A DNA stretch of 64,000 bases from Spirosoma taeanense (GCF_013127955.1 NZ_CP053435.1:434001-498000), one strand, 5' to 3'; positions 28,456 through 38,885 are shown, counted from the stretch's first letter. A program made the numbers and translations. The notes: generated from the sequence alone by a model not told the origin.

Positions 28456-28638
28456 GCGTGTGCGAAGGTGGACAGCCACAGAGGCCGCGCCAGCCAAATA
28501 GGATTGAATGTATAACCAACTTTAAAGCTGGTTTGTCCCATGAGGCCGGGGAATTTAGCGATTGGCGGGGCAAAGTGCGCTGACGCTGTCCTTTGGCGAA
28601 GCAGTACGAATTGAGCCGTTCCCATCGTACGGGGGCGG

Positions 28639-29544
28639 CTAATCGGCCGATTCAATTTCCTGCTTATACTGCGCAAAGGCTTTATAAATAGCATCGGCAA
28701 TCTGCTCCTGGCCTGACTCCGACATCAGGTACTCTTCTTCAGTGGGGTTGGTCAGGTAGCCCGTTTCAATCAGAACGCTGGGCATGGTCGTACGCCAGAG
28801 GACCAGAAACCCGGCCTGCTTGACGCCGTTGCTTCTGCGCTCGGCATTATGCCGGAAACTCCGCTCCACTTTCTCGGCAAAATTGATGCTGCTGCCCATA
28901 AACGCGTGCTGGTAGTTAGCCAGCATAATGTGGGCCAGTGGCGAGTTTGGGTTGAAGCCCTTATAGGTCTGCTGATAGTTTTCTTCTTTCAGAATAACGG
29001 CGTTTTCCCGCTTGGCCACGTCCAGATTCCCGTTGGTTTTGTGCAGACCCATCGTATAAGTTTCGGTACCGTACACACGGCTCGACGAGGGGCTGGCGTT
29101 ACAGTGAATGGAAATAAAAAGATCGGCTCTATTGCGATTGGCAATGGCCGATCGTTCGGCCAGCTCAACAAAGTGATCCGTAGAGCGGGTATAGATTACC
29201 CGCATCTGCGGCATCGCGGCTTTAATTTTACGCCCCAGTTCAAGCACCAGCTTGAGCACAACCCGCGATTCGCGCGTTTTGCGACCGATGCAGCCGGGGT
29301 CTTTGCCCCCATGACCAGCGTCGAGCACAACGGTACGAAGCTGGTTCGGAGCATTTTCGACCGGCTGGCTGCTGGCTGACCGTTGTGTCTGAACGGTATC
29401 CTGAAGCAGCTCGGGCGTGGGCAAAACCGTTAATGCCAGCAGGGGGCAGACTGCCAGCACCAGTGTTGTTACTATTCCGGGAGCCAGAATGAGCGTCCGA
29501 ACACTCGTTGGTTTAATGTTTTTTAACAGCCGAAAACGTTTCAA
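28639..29544 (-). CDS. N-acetylmuramoyl-L-alanine amidase (Amidase_3)
   Basis: 301 residues from a TTG start. A hydrophobic signal or anchor (about 17-40) leads to an amidase_3 domain. Zinc-site motifs: VVLDAGHGGKDPGCIG (His), KTRESRVVLKLVLELG (Glu), FISIHCNASPS (His), and VLIETGYLTNPTEE (catalytic Glu). It cuts the bond between MurNAc and the stem peptide, for cell separation or wall turnover. It is divergent from lptD, with a 121-base shared promoter region. Confidence 0.93.
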   Translation of the reverse strand: MKRFRLLKNIKPTSVRTLILAPGIVTTLVLAVCPLLALTVLPTPELLQDTVQTQRSASSQPVENAPNQLRTVVLDAGHGGKDPGCIGRKTRESRVVLKLVLELGRKIKAAMPQMRVIYTRSTDHFVELAERSAIANRNRADLFISIHCNASPSSSRVYGTETYTMGLHKTNGNLDVAKRENAVILKEENYQQTYKGFNPNSPLAHIMLANYQHAFMGSSINFAEKVERSFRHNAERRSNGVKQAGFLVLWRTTMPSVLIETGYLTNPTEEEYLMSESGQEQIADAIYKAFAQYKQEIESAD

Positions 29545-29571
29545 AGCAATAGCGGGATAACAGTTCGTGAA

Positions 29572-29579
29572 TACCTTTG
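29572..29579 (+). promoter_or_regulatory. Probable -7 element of the lptD promoter
   Basis: TACCTTTG, an exact TAnnTTTG match 87 bases ahead of the chosen ATG. No clear TTG lies about 20 bases upstream, so the call is partial. It would put transcription start after the alternative GTG at 29567, supporting ATG 29666. Confidence 0.4.
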
Positions 29580-29665
29580 TAAGCCATAGGCTTAACGGTC
29601 TTTTGGCAAATGTAATTTTTTTAATAAACCTGAAAAAGACATACTTTATTTTACGGCCTCCGCGG

Positions 29666-32600
29666 ATGCGGGCGCCGTGGATACGGGTTTTCTTCTGCTT
29701 CGTCTGTTCACTCTGGACGCTGAGCGCACTTGGGCAGAATAATCCGACACCTCAGCAGCCGCCTAAAGGTGGTATTCCGCCCGCCACGGTGCCGGCGCAG
29801 CGTGTTCCCAACGCCCCCTCCGGGACGTCGTCGGGCAACACGCCTGCATCCCGCACGTCGGAAGGAAACCCGGCCGCTAGCAATGCAAGCAACCCTTCGT
29901 CGGCGACGACCACGCCCGGCCTTGTTTCGCCGAATATTGTCCGCCCCGAAAGCCCAACCGCTCTCGGGAGTGATTCCCTGCGCATCTCGGCCAACGATTC
30001 GGTTCAAAATGACGATTCGTTCAAGACAACGGTAAAGTATCAGGCAAAAGACTCCACGATTTACGCAGCCGATGGCCAGACGGTTGAGCTATTCGGTGAC
30101 GCCAGTGTTGAATACGGTGAAATCTCGCTCAAAGCCGACTACATCCGCATTAATTACCTGACCAACGAAGTCTATGCCAAAGCGCGTTACGACTCAACGG
30201 CTCAGAAATACATTGGTCGCCCTATTTTCCAGGACGGTTCCAGCAAATACGATACCAAAGAGATTCGCTATAATTTCAAGACCAAAAAAGGGAAAATTCA
30301 GGGCGTCATTACCCAGCAGGGAGAAGGGAATATCCGGGGGCAGACGGTCAAGAAAGACGAGGAAGATAACCTGTATATCGGTCGGGCAATCTATACGACC
30401 TGTAACCTCGCTACGCCCCACTTCCACATCAACGCCAGCAAGCTAAAGGTTATTCATAATAAGCAGGTAGTGGCCGGTCCGTTCAACCTGGTCATTAACC
30501 AGATTCCGCTGCCGATTGGTCTACCGTTTGGCTTCTTCCCGTTCCCCAAGAAAAAAGACATTGGCGTATCGGGAATTCTGGTACCGCAGTACGGCGAGGA
30601 GCCCAACGGACGGGGTTTTTATCTCCGCGATGGCGGCTATTACTGGGCCGTCAGCGAGAACCTGGGTCTGCAGTTTAAAGGGCAGATTTACTCACGCGGC
30701 AGCTGGGGACTGGGCGTTTCGTCGGCCTATAACAAACGCTATCGGTACAGTGGGGGCGTAAACCTGCAATTTAACCGTAACCGCTCCGGGGATCGGGTAG
30801 ACCGGACGCAGACGCCCCGTAATGACTTTTCCTTTACGTGGTCGCACTCGCCCGTACCGCGCGGACGGGGAAGTTTTTCGGCCAACGTCAACGTCAGCAG
30901 CAACAGCTACAACCAGTTTAACTCCTACAATACCCAGCAGTATATTTCCAACGTAGCGGGGTCGTCGGTGCAATATAGTCGCACTTTCGGGCAGTTTGCC
31001 CGGGCCGGGGCCAACGTTCGGGTGAACCAGCAGTTCGGGCAGGTAAACCCACAGACGAACATCCGCGAGAACGGCAAAACCGACGTATCAACGGATTTTA
31101 ACTTCGGTCTGAACCAGATTTCGCCGTTTGCGCTCAAGGGCGGCAGTGGCCGGTGGTACGAAAGCTTCCGGGTAGGACTCGATATCAGTGGCTCGCTGAC
31201 GGTCAACAACACCATCCGGACGCAGATTGACACCAGCGGGCTCGGCTTTCCGGTCAATACCGAGCTAAGGACAATCAATACCGTTCAGCGTACGCTCGAT
31301 AGCATCGCCCGGGCCAACAATCTCCGTAATGGTATTGTTACGCCCGATCCAACGCTGATTCCGTTCAATACGCAGAACCTGTCGAGGCTGTGGGAAAATC
31401 GGGTTGTTCAGGCTCGCTATAGCATACCCATTACGCTGCCAAACCTGAAGCTGCTGCGTTACATCAACCTGACGCCGGGCTTCTCGCTACAGGGCGATAT
31501 TTATACCAAGAAGCTCCGGTACACTTATTTGGGCTATAACGATCTCATTCAGGTCGATCCAACCACGGGCTTTTATGCTTCTGACCGAAATGCTGTTCGC
31601 ATTGATACGCTTAAAGGATTCTTTCCGTCCTATAACTTCTCGATCAACGCCAGCATGAACACACGCTTCTATGGCACGTATTTCGTTCGGGGCAAGCGGA
31701 TCGAGGCTATCCGGCACACGGTGGCTCCGTCGATATCGTTCAGTTACGTGCCTGATTTTACGAATCCGGCATTCGGCCAGTTTCAGGTGCTGCCCGCGGT
31801 TGGCAGCCTGGCGGGTCTGCCCGAATATCGGCGAACGCTGTCGGTGTTCCGGGGCTTGGGTGGCAGCAGCGGTACCGGCACCACGGAGTCAGCTTTTATT
31901 TCGTTCGGTATTGTGAACCAGCTGGAAATGAAGGTGCGCACGCGTGGCGATTCGGCCGGGCAGGATTTCAAGAAGGTGCCTATTTTCGATAACCTGAGCC
32001 TGACGGGCAGCTATAACCTGCTGGCGCCCGACTACAAACTGTCGCCGATTTCGGTCAATGCCAACACGCAGATTTTTAAGAATGTCAGTTTTAACTTCTC
32101 GTCGACTTTTGACCCGTACGCATTACGTCCCTACGGCGGAACACCGTACTACGGACTACCGACGGCCGTAACGGGCGAGATTCCGATCCCGCCGATTACC
32201 TTTTCGCCCCTGCTGCTGGAAACGCTGGGATACCTGAACCAGGAATACGCCCGGGTACCAAGCCGGTTTGCCTTCCAGGAAGGGCAGGGGCTGTTGCGGC
32301 TGACGAACGTACAGGCTTACGTCAGCACGCGCCTGGCCCCGAAACAGGCCGACAAAAAGAAAACCAGCCCAAACGCAACGGATGCGACGATGCGTGCCAT
32401 TAACAACAATCCGGAGCTTTACGTGGATTTCAATATTCCCTGGTCGCTCAACATCAGCTATACGTTTGGGTTGACCAAACTAACCCCGGAGATCTCGCAG
32501 GTGGTGCAGGCGCTGACCCTGACGGGCGATTTGAGCCTGACACCCAAGTGGAAGATTACATTTAACTCAGGCTATGACTTCCAGTACAAGCGCCCGACGC

Positions 32601-32791
32601 TGACGACCATTGGTATCAATCGCGATCTGCACTGCTGGGAAATGGCATTCAACTGGACTCCCTACTCGGGCAGCAACATCCGTTCGGGTAATTATTCGTT
32701 CGATTTGCGGGCGCGTTCGTCTATACTGCAGGAACTCAAACTCAGCCGTCGCCGGAGTTTCTATGATAACGGCGGGTTCTACGGGCGATAA
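29666..32791 (+). CDS. lptD: LptD-like outer-membrane LPS assembly protein
   Basis: 1041 residues from ATG at 29666 (an in-frame GTG at 29567 lies upstream of the likely promoter element). The signal peptide RVFFCFVCSLWTLSALGQ is followed by a long Pro/Ser/Thr/Asn-rich linker to about 130. An OstA/LptA-like beta-jellyroll comes next (YAADGQTVELFGDASVEYG, YGEISLKADYIRINY). The C-terminal part is a long beta-barrel with alternating aromatic strands. LptD places LPS or lipid A in the outer leaflet. The last strand ends in FYDNGGFYGR. The gene is single and ends in a hairpin. Family call is firm at the OstA domain and by overall plan. Confidence 0.87.
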   Translation: MRAPWIRVFFCFVCSLWTLSALGQNNPTPQQPPKGGIPPATVPAQRVPNAPSGTSSGNTPASRTSEGNPAASNASNPSSATTTPGLVSPNIVRPESPTALGSDSLRISANDSVQNDDSFKTTVKYQAKDSTIYAADGQTVELFGDASVEYGEISLKADYIRINYLTNEVYAKARYDSTAQKYIGRPIFQDGSSKYDTKEIRYNFKTKKGKIQGVITQQGEGNIRGQTVKKDEEDNLYIGRAIYTTCNLATPHFHINASKLKVIHNKQVVAGPFNLVINQIPLPIGLPFGFFPFPKKKDIGVSGILVPQYGEEPNGRGFYLRDGGYYWAVSENLGLQFKGQIYSRGSWGLGVSSAYNKRYRYSGGVNLQFNRNRSGDRVDRTQTPRNDFSFTWSHSPVPRGRGSFSANVNVSSNSYNQFNSYNTQQYISNVAGSSVQYSRTFGQFARAGANVRVNQQFGQVNPQTNIRENGKTDVSTDFNFGLNQISPFALKGGSGRWYESFRVGLDISGSLTVNNTIRTQIDTSGLGFPVNTELRTINTVQRTLDSIARANNLRNGIVTPDPTLIPFNTQNLSRLWENRVVQARYSIPITLPNLKLLRYINLTPGFSLQGDIYTKKLRYTYLGYNDLIQVDPTTGFYASDRNAVRIDTLKGFFPSYNFSINASMNTRFYGTYFVRGKRIEAIRHTVAPSISFSYVPDFTNPAFGQFQVLPAVGSLAGLPEYRRTLSVFRGLGGSSGTGTTESAFISFGIVNQLEMKVRTRGDSAGQDFKKVPIFDNLSLTGSYNLLAPDYKLSPISVNANTQIFKNVSFNFSSTFDPYALRPYGGTPYYGLPTAVTGEIPIPPITFSPLLLETLGYLNQEYARVPSRFAFQEGQGLLRLTNVQAYVSTRLAPKQADKKKTSPNATDATMRAINNNPELYVDFNIPWSLNISYTFGLTKLTPEISQVVQALTLTGDLSLTPKWKITFNSGYDFQYKRPTLTTIGINRDLHCWEMAFNWTPYSGSNIRSGNYSFDLRARSSILQELKLSRRRSFYDNGGFYGR

Positions 32792-32807
32792 GGGGCACGT
32801 TTACACA

Positions 32808-32849
32808 CGAAGAAGGCCGGTATGCTGAAACAGCTACCGGCCTTCTTCG
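32808..32849. terminator. Hairpin between lptD and the convergent SRPBCC gene
   Basis: A 15-base perfect stem (32808-32822 with 32835-32849) around a 12-base loop. There is no clear T-run after it, so it is a likely but not textbook terminator. Confidence 0.6.
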
Positions 32850-32868
32850 TAGTTGCTAAGGCAATACG

Positions 32869-33711
32869 TTACAGCACAACCCCTTCGGGATGGGCGCGGC
32901 TTAGCGGATTTGAGTCCGACGTGTGGTAAGTAGAACCATCGCTGGAGCCTGCTGACCCTGCATTCGCGGAAGCTCCGCCGGTTTCCATTAACTCCTTAAA
33001 CCGGCTGATATCTTCTTTGATCATGTATTTGAATGCCGGATTGAAGAGTTTCATCACGGCTTCGCCAATACTGCCTTCCGGTGCCCGGTACAGAATTGTA
33101 ACCTGAACCTCGGTTCCCTGGTTGCCCCGTGCATCGACAAAGCGAACCTCCCCTGAGTTATCTACAGTGGCGCCCGGTACCGAACGCCATACCAACCGGC
33201 TGTTGGGCTCTTCTTCAATAATCTCGGCATCCCACTCGACGGTTGGCAGCAACTTCGCCACCGCCTTGCCCGCGCCGGCTTTTGCCACCCAGTGCGAACG
33301 CCGTTCGTCCTGCTGCGTTACCGATTCAAGGTGATGCATGAACTGCGGCAGGTTCTCCAGGTGGCGCCAGAACTGATAGACTTCCTCGCGGGATTTGTTG
33401 ACCGTAATCCGTTTGTTGATTTCAACGACGTCCGTTTCGGTCTTTCTGCCCGATGTATCGCGGCCTATAGCACTGTTGATCGGACAATAGCCCGACGCGC
33501 CCCGGTACACCAGTACGCCCCCCAGAGTTGCCAGAAACAGGCCGCCAAGACCACCCCGGCGCAGACCAACGGTCGTTAACAGTGCGCCGACCCCGGCTGA
33601 CCAGAAGCGTTCGTTCTCGCCTACGTTTATCTGACTCGATCCGCTCGGAATAGGTTCTACAGGCGCCATCGCCTGCATGCTGCTCTTCGCTGAATAATTC
33701 GTCTCTGCCAC
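32869..33711 (-). CDS. SRPBCC family protein with DUF2892-like membrane segment
   Basis: 280 residues from GTG at 33711. Residues about 30-85 hold an inner-membrane-like stretch (GLRRGGLGGLFLATLGGVLVYRG) typical of YgaP/DUF2892. From about 95 the SRPBCC/polyketide-cyclase fold begins (VEINKRITVNKSREEVYQFWRHL, FMHHLESVTQ, HWVAKAGAGK, WDAEIIEEEPNSRLVWRS). The tail is Ser/Gly-rich. Such proteins bind hydrophobic ligands; the role is unknown. Single gene, minus strand, ahead of ribBA. Confidence 0.82.
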   Translation of the reverse strand: MAETNYSAKSSMQAMAPVEPIPSGSSQINVGENERFWSAGVGALLTTVGLRRGGLGGLFLATLGGVLVYRGASGYCPINSAIGRDTSGRKTETDVVEINKRITVNKSREEVYQFWRHLENLPQFMHHLESVTQQDERRSHWVAKAGAGKAVAKLLPTVEWDAEIIEEEPNSRLVWRSVPGATVDNSGEVRFVDARGNQGTEVQVTILYRAPEGSIGEAVMKLFNPAFKYMIKEDISRFKELMETGGASANAGSAGSSDGSTYHTSDSNPLSRAHPEGVVL

Positions 33712-33791
33712 GATGATAGAGTTGTTTTGATTCTATCAATCAACCAGACTAATCTCTGAATGTTAAGAATTTTCCGGAAATGTTGGAGAAA

Positions 33792-33817
33792 CAAAAAGAG
33801 CCTGCGTGTGCAGGCTC
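33792..33817 (-). terminator. Intrinsic terminator of the ribBA transcript
   Basis: GAGCCTGC stem with a 4-base loop; on the minus strand it is followed by a run of T. It lies 26 bases past the ribBA stop. Confidence 0.75.
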
Positions 33818-33842
33818 CCGGATAAATACTTTGGTTAGCTGA

Positions 33843-35126
33843 TTATTGCTGCTCTTCATTGACTGGTTCATTCAGGATGGTGTGCCCCATTTTATCCCGT
33901 TTCGTACGCAGGTACTGGACATTATGGGGGTTGGCCTGCATTTCGAGCGGTACGGTCTCAACAATCTCTAGTCCATAACCCATCAGGCCCGCCCGTTTTT
34001 TAGGGTTGTTAGAAATCAGGCGAAGTTTGTGAATGTCAAGGTCGCGTAAAATCTGCGCGCCAACGCCATAGTCGCGGGCGTCCATCGGCAGGCCCAGTTC
34101 AAGATTAGCCTCGACGGTATCGCGGCCCATCTCCTGCAATTTATAAGCTTTCAGCTTGTTAATCAGGCCAATACCCCGCCCTTCCTGGAACATATAGACA
34201 ACCACGCCCTTGCCCGCGGCTTCAACCATCTGCATGGCTGCGTGGAGCTGCCCTCCGCAGTCGCAGCGACAGGAGCCAAAAATGTCGCCCGTTATGCAGG
34301 ACGAGTGAACACGCACCAGCACCGGCTCATCGGGCTCCCACGAGCCTTTTACCAGCGCCAGATGCGTATCGCCGGTGTTACTTTGCTTAAAGGCAATCAG
34401 ATCGAAGTGCCCCCATTCGGTCGGCATATCGACGCCAATTTCGCGCCGGATCAGCGTTTCCGTGCGCAGGCGGTATTCAATCAGGTCCTCAATGCTGATA
34501 AGTTTCATCCCAAACCGGTCGGCCATCGCGCGTAGCTGGGGCAGGCGGGCCATTGTGCCATCTTCGTTCAGAACTTCAATCAATACCCCCGCCGGCGAAA
34601 GCCCCGCAAGCCGCGCCAGATCAACGGCTGCTTCGGTATGGCCCGCCCGGCGGATAACCCCGCCCTCAACGGACCGCAGAGGGAAAATATGGCCTGGTCG
34701 ACCCAGATCGTCAGGCGTTGTGGACGGATCAACCAGCGCCTGAATGGTTTTGGCCCGGTCGGACGCCGAAATGCCCGTCGTGCAGCCATGACCCAATAAG
34801 TCGACTGATACCGTAAAGGGCGTCGTATGAATCGACGTGTTGCTGCTGACCATCATGTCCAGACCCAGCTCGTCGCAGCGTTCCTGGGTGAGCGGAGCGC
34901 ACATCAGCCCGCGCCCTTCCCGAACCATGAAGTTGACCATTTCGGGGGTAATCATCTCAGCCGCGCAGATCATATCCCCTTCGTTCTCGCGGTCTTCGTC
35001 GTCTACAACCAGAACGATCTTGCCCGCCCGGATATCGGCGATAGCATCTTCGATGCGATCCAGCCGGATTGGAGCCTGTTCGGCATCCATCAGGTTGGAG
35101 TTTATGTTGGTATTATTATTGCTCAT
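33843..35126 (-). CDS. ribBA: Bifunctional 3,4-dihydroxy-2-butanone-4-phosphate synthase / GTP cyclohydrolase II
   Basis: 427 residues. The RibB part has [16 protein letters not shown] and the [14 protein letters not shown] segment. The RibA part has [20 protein letters not shown], with the three Cys zinc ligands, and [20 protein letters not shown]. It makes the two first precursors of riboflavin, one from ribulose 5-phosphate and one from GTP. Fused RibBA is the usual form in Bacteroidota. Both active sites look complete. No FMN riboswitch was recognised in the 200 bases upstream. Confidence 0.96.
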   Translation of the reverse strand: MSNNNTNINSNLMDAEQAPIRLDRIEDAIADIRAGKIVLVVDDEDRENEGDMICAAEMITPEMVNFMVREGRGLMCAPLTQERCDELGLDMMVSSNTSIHTTPFTVSVDLLGHGCTTGISASDRAKTIQALVDPSTTPDDLGRPGHIFPLRSVEGGVIRRAGHTEAAVDLARLAGLSPAGVLIEVLNEDGTMARLPQLRAMADRFGMKLISIEDLIEYRLRTETLIRREIGVDMPTEWGHFDLIAFKQSNTGDTHLALVKGSWEPDEPVLVRVHSSCITGDIFGSCRCDCGGQLHAAMQMVEAAGKGVVVYMFQEGRGIGLINKLKAYKLQEMGRDTVEANLELGLPMDARDYGVGAQILRDLDIHKLRLISNNPKKRAGLMGYGLEIVETVPLEMQANPHNVQYLRTKRDKMGHTILNEPVNEEQQ

Positions 35127-35130
35127 TGGT

Positions 35131-35162
35131 TTGGTTGATGCGTGTCGGTGGCCGTAAATTTG
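35131..35162 (+). promoter_or_regulatory. Candidate promoter for the type IX substrate gene
   Basis: TTG at 35131-35133 and TAAATTTG at 35155-35162, 21 bases apart. It would give a leader of roughly 160 bases before the GTG at 35330. Confidence 0.4.
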
Positions 35163-35329
35163 AGTTTCCGGTTTCTGCGATCAGAGCGTTGGCTCAGCGG
35201 CTGCTGACTGTTATTATAAACCGAAAACCGTTTTCCGAAGAGATACGTTTCGCGGGGCGCGAAAATGTCCGGCCTGATGTTTTTAGGGGGAACTGATCTA
35301 CTGTACTCATTGAAAAAACTTTACCCTCC

Positions 35330-37318
35330 GTGCGAATTTTAGGACAGTGGCTGATTGGTAGTGGGAGAAAAGCCGGGTGGCCAAAAGGTGTACTATTCTG
35401 CTGGCTCATGCTGATTCTGGCTGGCAGAACAATGGCGCAGAACGTCTGTTTAAGCCCAGCCTATAAGGGCGATTTTACGTTAGAAAAAGCAAAGATATGC
35501 ATTGGCAGCCCGGTGAAGATTGTTAGTGTTCCGGCCAGCCTGACCAGTGTTGGCTACAACTACGAATACAGCGGACAGGGATTTCCCACAAAAACGACCA
35601 CGAATCTAAGTTATACGTACGATAAACCGGGATCGTACACCATCATCCAGGTTGGCAGCGGGAACGGCAGCGGAACCGGTACGATTGCCTGCAAACAGGT
35701 TGATGTATTGCCCCTCGACCCCGTCAACTTTACGGTAAAGACTTGTACCGACCGGAAGGCCATCATTAGTCTCGATGCCGCTACTCTTGGGCAGTACGAT
35801 AGCTATTACATTAACTGGGGGGATGGGCAGGCCGAAACGAAAGGTCGGGCGGCTGCGCTGGCTTCGCTTACGCATATCTACACGAACAACGGGCCTTATA
35901 ACGTAACGCTGGCCGGGCTGTATGGAGCACCTGTCAACTGCACGGGCATAGCAAAAATATCGCAGGCGTTTAATTTTAATCCCAGCACCTCAACGCCCGT
36001 AATCAGCCGGCTGACGACTGTTAGTGATAACTCAATTTCGCTTCAGTATACGGCCGGGAACGGCAATACGGTGCAGCTCCTGCAGCGGGACGCCAACGGG
36101 CTATACGCACCAACCAGCATGACGGCTACCGGCTCGGGAACGTTTACAATTCCGGTCAATGCAACGCAGGTGCAGTGTTTTCAGCTCGCTTATCAGGATG
36201 CCTGCAACAACATCGGTCAGAAATCCGAGCAGGTGTGTAGTCTGGTGCTGGAAGCTAAAGCCGCTGACAAACAGAACCAGCTCAGCTGGCAGCCCTATGC
36301 CGGTAGCGGAACGCCGTTTCGGCAGTATCGCCTGACGCGGAACGGGGCTGCCCTCGGGAGTCCTCTGGGCAGCCGGACAACGAGTAATTACGCCGACAGT
36401 CGGGTCGATTGCGGAGTGCGGTATTGTTACGTCCTCGAGGCTACTATTGGCCCAACGGCGGCTCCCACGGTTGTTACGTCGGCTCAAGCCTGCGCCGTAG
36501 GGCTTAATACCGATGTGCCGGGCAGCTTTGGTACCATTGTCGTTTCCGTTGAAAATAACCATCCGCGACTGATAGCAACATTACCCACATCGGGTACCTC
36601 CACGTCCTACACGATAAATATCAGCCGGGCCAGCAGTGCGTCGGGCCCTTTTCAACCCGTTGGCACGACGAACACCAACACCTTCACCGACGAAAACGCC
36701 GATGCGTCGGCTGGGTCTTACTGCTATCAGCTCACGTATCAGAATAGCTGCAGTTTGGCGTCAGCGCCATCTAAGCCTGTCTGCACGGTGTTTCTGTCCT
36801 CTAAATCGCCGACCAGTATCGACTGGACAGCCGATTCGCCATTCGCGCCGAGCAACGTAGCTAGTTATAGCCTCGAAATCCTTGATTCGCTGAGCGGTAC
36901 GCAACGGATTATTCCACTCGGCACCAATACGCGCTATACCCCTGATCCCAACGACCCGAACCTGCAATCACAACAGTACCGAATTATTGCTTTGTCGGCG
37001 GGAGCCGGTTCAAGCTATTCCAATTTCTTCACCTTCCGGCGCGAGTCCAAGATTCTCATTCCGGATGCTTTTACGCCCAATGGCGATGGTATCAACGATG
37101 TGTTTATCGTCAAGGGCGTTTTCGTTGATCAATTCCGGATGACTATCTACAACCGTTGGGGCGAAGTGCTGTTTAGTACAACCGATAGAACCAAAGGTTG
37201 GGATGGTACGGTGAACGGGGAGATGGCTCCGGTCGGGCAGTATATGTACCGGGTTGAGGTTACGGATACGACCGGCCAGAAAACCGTTCGTACCGGTAGG
37301 TTGTTGTTGTTACGATAA
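35330..37318 (+). CDS. Secreted protein with gliding-motility / type IX sorting C-terminal domain
   Basis: 662 residues from GTG at 35330. A signal peptide with a late hydrophobic core (LFCWLMLILAGRTMAQ) is followed by PKD/Ig-like repeats (YNYEYSGQGFP, YTYDKPGSYTII, NWGDGQAETKG) and fibronectin-like modules with paired Cys. The C-terminus is a CHU_C domain: IPDAFTPNGDGINDVFIVKG, then MTIYNRWGEVLF, GWDGTVNGEMAPVGQYMYRV, ending in LLLLR. This is the type B sorting tag of the Bacteroidota type IX secretion system, so the protein is exported to the surface. Its ligand is unknown. Confidence 0.9.
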   Translation: MRILGQWLIGSGRKAGWPKGVLFCWLMLILAGRTMAQNVCLSPAYKGDFTLEKAKICIGSPVKIVSVPASLTSVGYNYEYSGQGFPTKTTTNLSYTYDKPGSYTIIQVGSGNGSGTGTIACKQVDVLPLDPVNFTVKTCTDRKAIISLDAATLGQYDSYYINWGDGQAETKGRAAALASLTHIYTNNGPYNVTLAGLYGAPVNCTGIAKISQAFNFNPSTSTPVISRLTTVSDNSISLQYTAGNGNTVQLLQRDANGLYAPTSMTATGSGTFTIPVNATQVQCFQLAYQDACNNIGQKSEQVCSLVLEAKAADKQNQLSWQPYAGSGTPFRQYRLTRNGAALGSPLGSRTTSNYADSRVDCGVRYCYVLEATIGPTAAPTVVTSAQACAVGLNTDVPGSFGTIVVSVENNHPRLIATLPTSGTSTSYTINISRASSASGPFQPVGTTNTNTFTDENADASAGSYCYQLTYQNSCSLASAPSKPVCTVFLSSKSPTSIDWTADSPFAPSNVASYSLEILDSLSGTQRIIPLGTNTRYTPDPNDPNLQSQQYRIIALSAGAGSSYSNFFTFRRESKILIPDAFTPNGDGINDVFIVKGVFVDQFRMTIYNRWGEVLFSTTDRTKGWDGTVNGEMAPVGQYMYRVEVTDTTGQKTVRTGRLLLLR

Positions 37319-37378
37319 TAGCCGGTGATGGTATAGATTTACGGCCGCTGTTTGCTAACCATAAATTTCTGGAAAAGT

Positions 37379-37711
37379 ATGAATATGATGGATATGTTCG
37401 GGAAGATGAAGGAGGTTCAGTCCCGGATGAAAGACGCTCAGGAAACCCTCAGCACCGTTACTGAAACGGGTGAGTCGGGGGCGGGTATGGTTAAGGTTAC
37501 CGTTAACGGGCTCAAAAATGTTCTGAAGATCGAGATCGACCCCGATCTGATCAAGCCCGACGACCGTGAAATGCTGCAGGATCTGATCGTAGCCGCTACG
37601 AACAAAGCCATGGCGAATATCGAAACCAAAGCCCGTGAACACCTGCGTCAGGCCACCGAAGGGCTGCTGCCGAACATCCCCGGTCTCAACTTAGACGGGC
37701 TAATGTCCTGA
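37379..37711 (+). CDS. YbaB/EbfC family nucleoid-associated protein
   Basis: 110 residues from ATG at 37379, chosen over a TTG 27 bases upstream because it starts at MNMMDMFGKMKEVQ, the family's first helix. The YbaB core shows KVTVNGLKNVLKIEIDPDLI and LIVAATNKAM. YbaB dimers bind DNA without strict sequence need. The gene sits between the type IX substrate and a glycosyltransferase. Confidence 0.92.
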   Translation: MNMMDMFGKMKEVQSRMKDAQETLSTVTETGESGAGMVKVTVNGLKNVLKIEIDPDLIKPDDREMLQDLIVAATNKAMANIETKAREHLRQATEGLLPNIPGLNLDGLMS

Positions 37712-37821
37712 GGAGTTCATAAGTTTGTAGTTTATGGTTCGTAGTTTCTCCGGCCGGGTCAGATTCTTCCGGCTGGTTGGCTGACTACAGACAATAAACG
37801 TCAAACGTTCAGACCCATTTC

Positions 37822-38862
37822 GTGCCTACCCTCGCAATCGTCATTCTGAATTATAACGGGCAACCGTTTTTAGCTAAGTTTTTGCCTACAGTGCTCGCCA
37901 ACGCCGACGGGCACCCCGTTTACGTCGCGGATAGCGCATCGACCGACAACTCGGTTGGTTTTGTCAAAGCAAACTTCCCTGACGTCCGGGTGATTGAGCT
38001 TCCCCGCAACGAAGGGTATGCCGGGGGCTACAACCAGGCACTTGACTACATCCGGACGCACGACGGCGGGGCTACGTATTACGTTCTGCCAAACTCCGAT
38101 ATAGAAGTTACACCCGGCTGGATTGCGCCCATTCTTAGTCTCTTCGAGGCAAACCCGCAGATGGCTGTCTGCCAGCCTAAGATTCGTTCCTACAGCCAAC
38201 GCGAACTTTTCGAACACGCGGGCGCGGCCGGCGGCTTCGTCGACTGGCTGGGTTACGTCTTCTGCCGGGGGCGGGTGTTCGCTACGTTCGAGGCCGATCA
38301 TGGGCAGTATGACGACAACCGGCGGGTGTTCTGGGCAACCGGCGCGTGTCTGTTCGTACGGGCCGAGGTGTTTCACCAGACGGGTGGTTTCGATGCTTCA
38401 TTCTTCGCCCATATGGAAGAAATTGACTGGTGCTGGCGGGTGCAGCAACTGGGGTATGAAGTCTGGACCTGCGGCCAGTCAACGGTTTTTCACGTAGGGG
38501 GCGGTACGCTACCCAAGTCCAACCCGCATAAGACGTATCTGAACTACCGGAACAGCCTGTTCATGCTCTACAAAAACTGGCCGGCCGATGGCTGGCTGTG
38601 GGGCAAAATCCTGCTTCGGCTAGTGCTGGATGGGGTATCGGCCCTGCTGTTTCTGAAAGTAGGCCAGTGGCGGGATATCAGCGCGATTCTGCGGGCGCAT
38701 TTCGCCTTCTACGGCCGTCTGCCAGAGCTGCACCGGCAACGTAAGGCTTTACAGCGGCAACAAAAAAACGATGCCCGCCTGTATCCGCGAAGCATTGTCT
38801 GGCAATATTTTGTCGAAGGAAAAAAAACGTTTGCAGCCATAATGGGAGCTGATACGCTCTGA
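37822..38862 (+). CDS. Glycosyltransferase family 2 (rhamnosyltransferase-like)
   Basis: 346 residues from GTG at 37822. It starts with LAIVILNYNGQPFLAKFLP, then VADSASTDNS, LPRNEGYAGGYNQAL and LPNSDIEVTPGW, where NSD takes the place of the DxD metal motif as in the GT2 branch that includes rhamnosyltransferases. A helical region near 260-290 could touch the membrane. It probably adds a sugar to a surface glycan. No cluster of polysaccharide genes surrounds it. Confidence 0.88.
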   Translation: MPTLAIVILNYNGQPFLAKFLPTVLANADGHPVYVADSASTDNSVGFVKANFPDVRVIELPRNEGYAGGYNQALDYIRTHDGGATYYVLPNSDIEVTPGWIAPILSLFEANPQMAVCQPKIRSYSQRELFEHAGAAGGFVDWLGYVFCRGRVFATFEADHGQYDDNRRVFWATGACLFVRAEVFHQTGGFDASFFAHMEEIDWCWRVQQLGYEVWTCGQSTVFHVGGGTLPKSNPHKTYLNYRNSLFMLYKNWPADGWLWGKILLRLVLDGVSALLFLKVGQWRDISAILRAHFAFYGRLPELHRQRKALQRQQKNDARLYPRSIVWQYFVEGKKTFAAIMGADTL

Positions 38863-38885
38863 ACTTGCCCGGACACCTGTCGGCT

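Noticed and set aside
29567-29665. GTG start for LptD
   Set aside because: A TACCTTTG element lies just after it, and the ATG at 29666 gives a proper signal peptide.
35127-35329. FMN riboswitch ahead of ribBA
   Set aside because: No conserved RFN-type elements were recognised in the leader on the minus strand.
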